From contig WAQG01000051.1 in assembly GCA_015520395.1 (NCBI GenBank), positions 1 to 18,807 of the forward strand: DNA of 18,807 nucleotides. The letters are read 5' to 3'. Shown here piece by piece: positions 13,038 to 18,807 of this stretch. The position numbers and the translations under genes were made by a program. Origin of the DNA: Candidatus Geoarchaeota archaeon (GTDB taxonomy: Archaea > Thermoproteota > Thermoprotei > Gearchaeales > WAQG01). Below the pieces are notes generated by a model. It worked only from the letters and a program-made list of their open reading frames with translations. It ran no database searches and was not told the DNA's origin. How positions within the stretch are numbered: position 1 is the first letter of the stretch; each line of letters starts with the position of its first letter.

Positions 13038-13814
13038 ATGGTCAGGATGCTGTGGTTATTTAAGGTGGCGGCATCGCTGGTCGCGTTAGGCTATGCATCA
13101 TACTGTGACGTGAAGACTAGGGAGGTCGATGATGCCGTCTGGATACTCCTGGGGGCCGCCGGGCTGATCCTCACAGTCATTGAAGTTGTAACGCGCTGGC
13201 CGGTAGATCTCTACATATACATTGTTGGGGTGGCGACGGGCTTTCTCCTTGGGCTGGCGCTTTACTATGTGTTTAGGTTTGGTGGTGCTGATGCGAAGGC
13301 CTTTTGGGCGTTGGGGTTGATGTTTCCGGTTCTTCCAAGGATACCGGTTATGGCGGGGAGAGCCCTCCCAATATTCATCCTAACCATTTTCAACAACTCT
13401 ATAGCCTGCTCACTCCTAGCGGTCGTTGAAAACCTGGCCCGTAATGTGGTGTGGAGGGTTCGTTATGGCTGGATATTTAAGGGCTATGAGGGTGGGTTAT
13501 TGAAGAGGGCATTACTTGTCTTGGTTGCCAGGAGGGTTACTATTGAGGAGGCTCTTAGGAACAGGTTTCTTGTTTCCGTCGAGGCGGTCGATCCTGATGG
13601 GAGGAGGAGGGTGAGTCTATTTTCAACGCCGCTGGGCGATATTAGGGAGATCGACTTCGAAGACGCCTCCCAGAGGCTGCCGCCGGGGGTGGAGGGGTCG
13701 CTCTGGGTCGAGGCCCCCCAGCCATTCATACTCTACCTTCTCCTAGGGCTGCTGGTCTCCATATTCTGGGGCGACATCTTCCTCACGCTAATTCTAAGCA
13801 TGGTTAAAGGCTAA
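13038..13814 (+). CDS. Type IV prepilin/prearchaellin peptidase (A24 family, FlaK/PibD-like)
   Basis: The 258-residue membrane aspartic protease would clip class III signal peptides from archaellins and pilins at the cytoplasmic face. The two catalytic Asp sites are present: D24 in YCDVKTREV (22-30) and D85 in FGGADAKAF (81-89), the archaeal form of GxGD. N-terminal spans lie at about 8-20, 33-50, 59-78 and 88-103. A soluble segment (about 145-225) includes a basic stretch and VSVEAVDPDGRRRVSLF. A final span lies at 230-255. This matches the archaeal PepC_II type rather than bacterial PilD, which carries Cys-rich N-terminal methylase domains. No pilin or archaellum genes are in the window, so the enzyme probably serves substrates encoded elsewhere. 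ATG 13038 is chosen; ATG 13047 is possible. Confidence 0.88.
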   Translation: MVRMLWLFKVAASLVALGYASYCDVKTREVDDAVWILLGAAGLILTVIEVVTRWPVDLYIYIVGVATGFLLGLALYYVFRFGGADAKAFWALGLMFPVLPRIPVMAGRALPIFILTIFNNSIACSLLAVVENLARNVVWRVRYGWIFKGYEGGLLKRALLVLVARRVTIEEALRNRFLVSVEAVDPDGRRRVSLFSTPLGDIREIDFEDASQRLPPGVEGSLWVEAPQPFILYLLLGLLVSIFWGDIFLTLILSMVKG

Positions 13815-13857
13815 TTACCACTAAGGCTCATCTATATTCTGGCGATGACTGAGAACT

Positions 13858-13871
13858 CGGGTTCCGACCCG
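13858..13871. terminator. Hairpin in the convergent intergenic space
   Basis: CGGGT pairs with ACCCG around a UCCG loop, a member of the stable UNCG tetraloop class. It sits in the 93-nt gap between the convergent prepilin peptidase and GTPBP1-like genes. A second weaker GAGGG/CCCTC stem (13890-13908) touches the stop codon of the minus-strand gene. A role in ending or bounding transcripts from either side is plausible. No T-run follows. Confidence 0.35.
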
Positions 13872-13907
13872 GCCGGAATGAGGTGATGTGAGGGGCTGAG
13901 CCGCCCT

Positions 13908-15494
13908 CTAACCCACAATCCTTATAACTCTTCCAAGCCCTCTGGTTCTTCCCTCTCTGAAAACAAACCTGTCGCCGGGCTCCACGTACTCGGGCCTGTA
14001 CATGAAGCGGAGGAGAACGCGGGAGGTATCCCCGCTCCTCAGCACGCCTTTCTCTATAGCCTCGAAACGCACTGCCTGACGAATTGTGTGTAGATGCACC
14101 ACAGCCTGATACCCCTCCCTGATCATTGTTGGGTGGTGGAGAATCGTGACCTTCGCTTCAAACAAGTGGGTGGGCCTAGGCTTCCTATCCCCGACGATCA
14201 AAACCATCCCCTTTAAAACCTCCTCATAACCCACATCGGTTATAGCTAGGGCGGCGTCCTGCCCAGCCGAAACCCTATCGACGGACACCCGGTTAACGTG
14301 GATCGACTTAACCTTGACAAGCCTGAAGTCCCCATCGCCCCAGGGCCCGAGATAAACCCTCTCGCCAACCCTCAACTCCCCACTTACCACAAGCCCACTA
14401 ACAACGGTTCCAACGCCCGGAACGTTGAACTTCTCATCAATATAGAGCTTAAACCTCCCCCTACGCTTCTCCTCCCATCTAAGCCTGGGTGGCAGAAGGT
14501 TGAGAAACGCTCTTAGAAGGTCTAGCCCCTCACCCGTCACGTTAGAGACCTGGAAGATTGGGACGACCCGCCCGCTCGGCATGTGCCTTGACGCTATTAT
14601 TACGTCATCCATACTCCTTATCAGCATGGGCAGCCTGTCTATTCCCGGCAACTTCACGATCCTTTTAGCCTCCCTAACAACTCTTCTCCTCACCTCACCA
14701 GCCACCATGTCGATCTTGGAGATGACTATGAAGACTGGGAGCTTGAGGGCTACAGCTATCCCGAAGTGCTCCTTAGCCATCCCCACAAACCCGGCATTGG
14801 CGGCGACAAGGAACATCACGTAGTCGTCCTCGTTCCCAAGTATCCCCTTAAGCGTCGTCTTCAGATACCTTTCGTGCCCCGCCAGATCAACGAACGTGAT
14901 CACCTTTGAGCTTCTTAGATAGATCTCAGCCTCGTTGAGGGGCGAATCAATCTCATAGTTTATTATATTGCCAGCCTCGTCGAAACCGAGAAGCCTATAG
15001 TTTACGGATGACGTCCTTCCACTCTGGATCTCATGCAGATATCTGGCCACCTGGGCCATGGCCCTACCCCTACCGTCGTCTAAACTCCCCGAAACCAGAA
15101 CCCCGACCAGGGTAGACTTCCCACTATCAACATTACCCAGCACGGGTATTCTGAGGCAGATAGGATAGTGCTCCCCTCTCCCACGCCTGAGCAGGAGTTG
15201 TGCAACAAACCTACCCCGCCTCACCTCCTCGACACGCAGTAGGGTGCATGTAACTCCAACCCTCTCTGCAGCCTGATCCAACAGCTTTACCGAGGCCTCC
15301 AGTTCCCTGCTGCTCAGCCCCATCACCTTTCCATCGTCGGAGACCCCCAACACGTAGATGGCCTCTCCCCCGCCCTCGTTCACCCTATATTTTATCTGGG
15401 TTGCGAGCTTCTCGATCTTCTCCTTATGCCAACTAGTTAGAAAGAGCTTGTACTCGATGTTCCCCTCGTCGCTCTCGGGCGGATACGATCTCAA
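13908..15494 (-). CDS. GTPBP1-like translational GTPase (archaeal)
   Basis: The 528-residue protein belongs to the EF-Tu/eEF1A-related GTPBP1/GTPBP2 family found in archaea and eukaryotes, whose members act on translation and ribosome-associated quality control. A unique N-terminal domain (1-113) precedes the G domain: G1 GNVDSGKST (120-128), a switch I Thr near 161, G3 DLAGH (203-207), G4 SKID (259-262, a variant of NKxD) and G5 SNVTGEGLD. Two beta-barrel domains follow, with the second-domain segment FNVPGVGTVVSGLVVSG and the third with RPTHLFEAKVTILHHPT. The start is TTG with GTGAG 5 nt upstream. The gene is convergent with the prepilin peptidase and divergent from the small gene at 15620. 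Confidence 0.92.
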   Translation of the reverse strand: MRSYPPESDEGNIEYKLFLTSWHKEKIEKLATQIKYRVNEGGGEAIYVLGVSDDGKVMGLSSRELEASVKLLDQAAERVGVTCTLLRVEEVRRGRFVAQLLLRRGRGEHYPICLRIPVLGNVDSGKSTLVGVLVSGSLDDGRGRAMAQVARYLHEIQSGRTSSVNYRLLGFDEAGNIINYEIDSPLNEAEIYLRSSKVITFVDLAGHERYLKTTLKGILGNEDDYVMFLVAANAGFVGMAKEHFGIAVALKLPVFIVISKIDMVAGEVRRRVVREAKRIVKLPGIDRLPMLIRSMDDVIIASRHMPSGRVVPIFQVSNVTGEGLDLLRAFLNLLPPRLRWEEKRRGRFKLYIDEKFNVPGVGTVVSGLVVSGELRVGERVYLGPWGDGDFRLVKVKSIHVNRVSVDRVSAGQDAALAITDVGYEEVLKGMVLIVGDRKPRPTHLFEAKVTILHHPTMIREGYQAVVHLHTIRQAVRFEAIEKGVLRSGDTSRVLLRFMYRPEYVEPGDRFVFREGRTRGLGRVIRIVG

Positions 15495-15518
15495 GCCTTC
15501 TCACAGCTATACCTTCAG

Positions 15519-15532
15519 ATATATATAAATAC
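15519..15532 (-). promoter_or_regulatory. TATA box for the GTPBP1-like gene
   Basis: On minus it reads GGTATTTATATATAT, an excellent crenarchaeal TATA box centred about 32 nt before the TTG start, giving a leader of only a few bases that would barely include the GTGAG site. Confidence 0.6.
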
Positions 15533-15544
15533 CTTTACAAGCCC

Positions 15545-15558
15545 GTGGACACGTGGAC
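15545..15558. repeat. Tandem GTGGAC half-sites between divergent promoters
   Basis: GTGGAC occurs twice, starting at 15545 and 15553 (8-nt spacing), with CACGTG created across the join. It lies between the TATA boxes of the two divergent genes, where a regulator site would be expected. It could also be chance. Confidence 0.3.
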
Positions 15559-15580
15559 GCCCGCCGAACAGGGTGTAAGG

Positions 15581-15589
15581 CTTTTATAC
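15581..15589 (+). promoter_or_regulatory. TATA box for the thioredoxin-fold-like gene
   Basis: CTTTTATAC lies about 35 nt before the ATG at 15620, predicting initiation near 15610 and a very short leader. The GGTGA at 15601-15605 is then probably outside the mRNA. Confidence 0.5.
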
Positions 15590-15619
15590 AGTGCCCTATT
15601 GGTGAAACTGTGGTAGACC

Positions 15620-15937
15620 ATGAGTAAAGCTAAGAAGATAATTGCAGTGACTGCCGACTGGGAGCTGGCCAGCAAGTATGTGAGGAAGGCTGCTGAGAAA
15701 GCTGCATCTGAGCTCGCCATCCCATTTGAGGATCGCAAGGAGGACTGGGAGTTCCTGCTTGAACATGGCGTGAAAGATGAGTTTGGAGGGGTGGAGCTAC
15801 CCCAGCTTTTCATAGAGTATGAGGATGGGAGGATAACACATCTATTTAACAGGGTGCCCTTAGACGAGAACGGGAAACCCGACATAGAAAAAGCTGTAGA
15901 GATAATTGTTAAGGCTGCCTCATCCCCGCCTGGTTGA
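15620..15937 (+). CDS. Small thioredoxin-fold-like protein without redox cysteines
   Basis: The 105-residue protein begins with strand KIIAVTADW, a long Ala/Lys/Glu helix (ASKYVRKAAEKAASELA), strand PFEDRKEDW, a helix (about 43-51), then ELPQLFIEYEDGRITHLFNRVP (59-80) and a final helix KPDIEKAVEIIVKAA. The order beta-alpha-beta-alpha-beta-beta-alpha and the Pro at 61 before the strand resemble the thioredoxin fold with its cis-proline. There is no Cys anywhere, so it is not a redox enzyme. Function is unknown; a scaffold or adaptor role is possible. ATG 15620 is supported by the TATA position. Its last 18 nt overlap the stop region of the convergent DNA polymerase gene. Confidence 0.65.
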   Translation: MSKAKKIIAVTADWELASKYVRKAAEKAASELAIPFEDRKEDWEFLLEHGVKDEFGGVELPQLFIEYEDGRITHLFNRVPLDENGKPDIEKAVEIIVKAASSPPG

Positions 15938-18493
15938 AAACCATATGCTCAGATCTCTAGCACCACCTAGGAGCTCATCGAAGCTCACACCAAACGCATC
16001 TAAAAGCTGCTCAAATATTGTTCTCATATGTTCCACATATTTTTCAACGTCTATCTCGTCACCCCTAGCGAGCCTCACCGGTTTATACTCCTCCTTAGTA
16101 TTCACCTTTACATAGGCGATAGTATCCCCTTTCCCGATAGGGATCCCCCTCTTTTGAAGCATCATAGCCGCTTTAACGTGGGGGCCTATCGACTTATACT
16201 CGCCTATATCCTTGCCGAGCTGGGCCTTCATAGCAAGCTTCTCTAAGGGTATTCTTCGGGCCTTCAGCATCTTGTAATTGTTCTTCACGATATCACTAAG
16301 CCTGCGTTTAACATATTCAACGTCCTCCTCACCTTTAATATTCCTGAGGACATCTAACGCCTCATTAAATGCCTCCTTTAGGAAGCCGGGAGTATCCCTC
16401 TTCTTCCCCTTCACACCCTTTATGTCGAAGGTTCCGTCTTTAAGCAGCCCAACATAGTTCTTCTTGCGGTGGGAGAAGGACACATATTTATATTCCTTAT
16501 CGATCTCGAGGTCGATTTTTAGTTCCCTCTCAGCCCAGTCGATGAGCTCAGAGATCTGCTCCTCGCTGGGGTTTTTTATGAATATTGAGTCCGTGTCCCC
16601 ATATAGTATCTGGAGATTCATCTCCTGAGCCTTCTTGATCGTCAAATCAATGTAGTGTCTCCCGATGGCTGTCGTGCTTTCAGCCATTGGGGGACAGTAT
16701 AATGCAAAGATGCTGGAGCCGAAGACGCCGTAGGCGGCGTTTAAAACGACCTTCATAGCCGACTGAACAACCTTATATGTCTCCCTAACCTCCTTTGGCA
16801 ACCTCTTGTCCTTAGACTTCGGCTTAAACCAGTCCACCCTTAGGTCCCTAAGGGCCCCTATGAGAACGCTGGTCATCCCCCGCCTCTTTGTGCAGACCCA
16901 GTGAGGAGTATTCGGAACTTTATTCCTCATGCACTCCCTGTGTGGACAATTAACGGTTTCATAGGATAGGTTCCACGTCTTGATTATGGAGGGGTATAGC
17001 GATGCGAAGTCCATGACAACGACGTTGAAGTGGAGGCCTGGGACGGGCTTTAGAACCTTGGCTCCCATGTACTTCTTCCCTTTTATAAGGGCCTTCGTGG
17101 TGGCCTCACCCTTTATTTCAATTATGTCCTCCTGGTTCGGGATCAGGAAGCCCCTCCGCCTATGCTCGAAGTAAAGCATGTTTTGAACCCATTTAGAAAC
17201 TCCTGCCCTTGTGAGATCCTCCATAGGCAACTTTGAGATTCTCATCAGCAGGAGGATCAGCCTCATGACGAGGTCGTTGTTATAAGTGGTTAGCTCAAGC
17301 GTTATTTCTGCGTCGTTATAACAGTACCTAGCAAGCTCTCCATAGCTCAGCCGACTTATGTCCTCAACCTTTATCTTTCCCTTCCCAAGTATGGCTTTGG
17401 CTATAAGGTCGAGGCTCTCCCCCTCATACCTATTCCCAAACGCATAAACCTTGATGGCCCTGTTCGAGAAAAACTTATACAGATCAATATGGACTCCGGG
17501 GTCTACCGAGGCGTGATCCCTCCCAAGGCTGATCGGGATCTCGTCCCTCTTGATACCCAGGTTTTCAGCCCTATGCCTTAAGTATGGTAGGTCAAATGAG
17601 TCTCCATTAAAGGTTACAACCACAGGGTAGCTGCGTATCACCTCGAATGCCTCCCTTAACAGGTCCACCTCCTTATCGAAGAGCCTCACTCGAACACCCT
17701 TGGGAAGCCCCTTGAGCTCCTTGTTTATCCCGGGCCTTCTCAAAACAAGAACCGTTCTTAAACCATCGTTGGCTGCAAAAGCTATCGCTATAACTGGCTG
17801 CGACGCTTTTTCAACATCGGGAAGAGAGCCTATAGACTTCGTGGCAACTTCTATATCAACTGCGACTCTCCTTATATTTATGATGGGGTAGGCAAGTGTG
17901 CGGGCCCATTCGTCAAGAGCTGTGAGATACTCGGTCATAGATGGGTCGACCCTGGAAAGAACCTTTTCGAGCAGCTCAGCCTCAAGCTCAGGGCTCAGCT
18001 TGGTCGTGTCGAGCCTTAGTTTGCCGTTAACAACCCTGTACGCCATGCCGGGTATGAGTCGAGTATCATAAATGTAGCACAGGTGGTACTTTATTTTCGA
18101 CTCCCAGTGAGTAGAGAACCTTTCCCTTAGCGAATTCTTTCCCCCTCCCACAGAGAGGGGGTCCTTAGCTATCACCTTGGTCATAACTATCTTCTCATCC
18201 CTCAATGAGTCGTAGAGCACCTTTTTTACAGCCTTCAAAAAACCCTTGTGTTTTCTCGCTATGTTGGTCACATCCTCGGGTGGCAGGTTTACATAGAAGT
18301 AGGGCTTATGCCCACTTCCGTCATAGAGCTTCACTATACGCCTATGGCGGGGATCATAGAGCCTCAGTTCAGCCTTCTCCAACCTTCCATTATACGTTAC
18401 CGAGAGTAAGTAGTAGGGTCCGCCGTTGACTGGGGTTTCGCCATTCTCGGTAACCACACTGACACCCAAATCCATCGCTAGAACTAATGTCAC
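15920..18493 (-). CDS. polB1: Family B DNA polymerase, crenarchaeal PolB1 type
   Basis: The 857-residue replicative polymerase has all domains of Sulfolobus-type PolB1 (Dpo1). The N-terminal domain shows KLYDGSGHKPYFYVNL (55-70). Exo I is DIE (213-215), Exo II is NGDSFD (296-301) and Exo III is YCYND (390-394), so proofreading should be intact. Palm motif A is DFASLYPSII (495-504), motif B is KVVLNAAYGVFG (581-592) and motif C is YGDTDS (631-636). A Cys/His loop (C516, C521, C534) lies after motif A and may hold a metal or disulfide. Compared with Sulfolobus PolB1, the N-terminus lacks the roughly 35-residue extension that carries a PCNA-binding peptide. The start is GTG at 18493, 4 nt after the helicase stop; ATG 18475 is an alternative. 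Confidence 0.95.
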   Translation of the reverse strand: MTLVLAMDLGVSVVTENGETPVNGGPYYLLSVTYNGRLEKAELRLYDPRHRRIVKLYDGSGHKPYFYVNLPPEDVTNIARKHKGFLKAVKKVLYDSLRDEKIVMTKVIAKDPLSVGGGKNSLRERFSTHWESKIKYHLCYIYDTRLIPGMAYRVVNGKLRLDTTKLSPELEAELLEKVLSRVDPSMTEYLTALDEWARTLAYPIINIRRVAVDIEVATKSIGSLPDVEKASQPVIAIAFAANDGLRTVLVLRRPGINKELKGLPKGVRVRLFDKEVDLLREAFEVIRSYPVVVTFNGDSFDLPYLRHRAENLGIKRDEIPISLGRDHASVDPGVHIDLYKFFSNRAIKVYAFGNRYEGESLDLIAKAILGKGKIKVEDISRLSYGELARYCYNDAEITLELTTYNNDLVMRLILLLMRISKLPMEDLTRAGVSKWVQNMLYFEHRRRGFLIPNQEDIIEIKGEATTKALIKGKKYMGAKVLKPVPGLHFNVVVMDFASLYPSIIKTWNLSYETVNCPHRECMRNKVPNTPHWVCTKRRGMTSVLIGALRDLRVDWFKPKSKDKRLPKEVRETYKVVQSAMKVVLNAAYGVFGSSIFALYCPPMAESTTAIGRHYIDLTIKKAQEMNLQILYGDTDSIFIKNPSEEQISELIDWAERELKIDLEIDKEYKYVSFSHRKKNYVGLLKDGTFDIKGVKGKKRDTPGFLKEAFNEALDVLRNIKGEEDVEYVKRRLSDIVKNNYKMLKARRIPLEKLAMKAQLGKDIGEYKSIGPHVKAAMMLQKRGIPIGKGDTIAYVKVNTKEEYKPVRLARGDEIDVEKYVEHMRTIFEQLLDAFGVSFDELLGGARDLSIWFSTRRG

Positions 18494-18497
18494 TAAA

Positions 18498-18807
18498 TCA
18501 GCTATAACACTTTCCCCTGTAAAACGCCGAGACTATTCTTGACACCTGCCCCTCCCAGCCAGCAATAGTCTTCAAATTCCTAAGTATCCACTTGGGCAGG
18601 TTCTCCCTAATCTCATGTCTAAGAAATCGCCTGTCTAAGAAGAGCATGACGCCCCTGTCGCTCAGAAGCCTGAAGGGCCTACCAGCGGCCTGGGCCGCCT
18701 TACGGACGGCCGGGTATATGTATCCATAAAGCCTCCCCCTGCCCGGAAATGCCTTCTCATAATACCTTATCTGTGAATTTACCCTTACGTCAGGCTTGGC
18801 GAAGGGC
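18498..18807 (-). CDS. XPD/Rad3/DinG-family DNA helicase, C-terminal part only
   Basis: The window edge cuts this gene; the last 102 codons are present, ending in TGA at 18500-18498. The translation contains helicase motif VI as QAAGRPFR (residues 39-46 of the fragment), preceded by YPAVRKAA and followed by DRGVMLFLDRRF. This arrangement (A-x-R-K-x-x-Q-A-x-G-R-x-x-R, then D-x-G, then LLDxRF) is typical of superfamily 2 Rad3/XPD helicases. In archaea these are 5'-3' Fe-S helicases used in repair. The Fe-S domain and Walker motifs lie outside the window. Only 4 nt separate it from the GTG of PolB1, so the two are probably co-transcribed and perhaps translationally coupled. Confidence 0.85.
   Translation of the reverse strand, partial: PFAKPDVRVNSQIRYYEKAFPGRGRLYGYIYPAVRKAAQAAGRPFRLLSDRGVMLFLDRRFLRHEIRENLPKWILRNLKTIAGWEGQVSRIVSAFYRGKCYS

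Noticed and set aside
13835..13905. Possible box C/D sRNA or tRNA T-arm fragment (GATGA, CTGA, TGATG, CTGA and GGGTTCC in one short region)
   Set aside because: The C-like and D-like boxes are either adjacent with no guide or only 6 nt apart. The T-arm-like stem has a 4-nt loop instead of 7, and there is no acceptor or anticodon stem, so neither RNA class fits.
1..18807. CRISPR array, insertion sequence or prophage
   Set aside because: No regularly spaced repeats, transposase, integrase, terminal inverted repeats or phage structural genes are seen on either strand.

Overview
The window comes from an archaeon, most likely a thermophilic member of the Thermoproteota (crenarchaeal side). The main evidence is a crenarchaeal PolB1-type family B DNA polymerase, ribosomal protein eS26, class I lysyl-tRNA synthetase, archaeal/eukaryote-type prolyl-tRNA synthetase, TrmI, an archaeal GTPBP1-like GTPase, AT-rich TATA boxes 20-35 nt upstream of many starts, GGTGA/GGAGG ribosome binding sites, frequent GTG/TTG starts and densely overlapping genes. 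I cannot fix the order or genus. There are no rRNA or tRNA genes, insertion sequences or CRISPR repeats, and no gene-free stretch longer than about 200 nt.

Layout. 1-2760 is a loosely packed, poorly characterised block: a conserved unknown gene (+), then on the minus strand a cyclophilin-like-fold protein, a small AT-rich helical protein and a KaiC/RAD55-like ATPase. The ATPase is divergent from a 59-residue ribbon-helix-helix regulator and appears to share one TATA box with it. A further unknown minus-strand gene has an unclear 5' end. 2856-7009 (+) carries a zinc-ribbon protein, TrmI (tRNA m1A methyltransferase), a PHP-domain endonuclease Q with a C-terminal PCNA-binding motif, ProRS and a MIP18-type Fe-S assembly protein. 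7052-12457 (+) is one tight series of touching or overlapping genes: eS26, class I LysRS, a PadR regulator, a CDP-alcohol phosphatidyltransferase, a TldD homologue and a TldE/PmbA homologue. The TldD-like protein lacks the metalloprotease motif, and its partner probably starts at a CTG codon.

12546-13814 holds a small membrane protein divergent from a type IV prepilin/prearchaellin peptidase. 13908-15494 (-) is a GTPBP1-like translational GTPase. 15620-15937 (+) is a thioredoxin-fold-like small protein. 15920-18807 (-) holds PolB1 immediately downstream of the 3' end of an XPD/Rad3-family helicase cut by the window edge.

Taken together, most of the window is information-processing housekeeping (tRNA modification and charging, ribosome, translation GTPase, replication polymerase, deaminated-base repair) plus lipid synthesis and surface-structure processing. 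The less ordinary parts are the RHH/KaiC module at the left, the apparently catalytically dead TldD/TldE pair with inverted base composition, and several start-codon anomalies.
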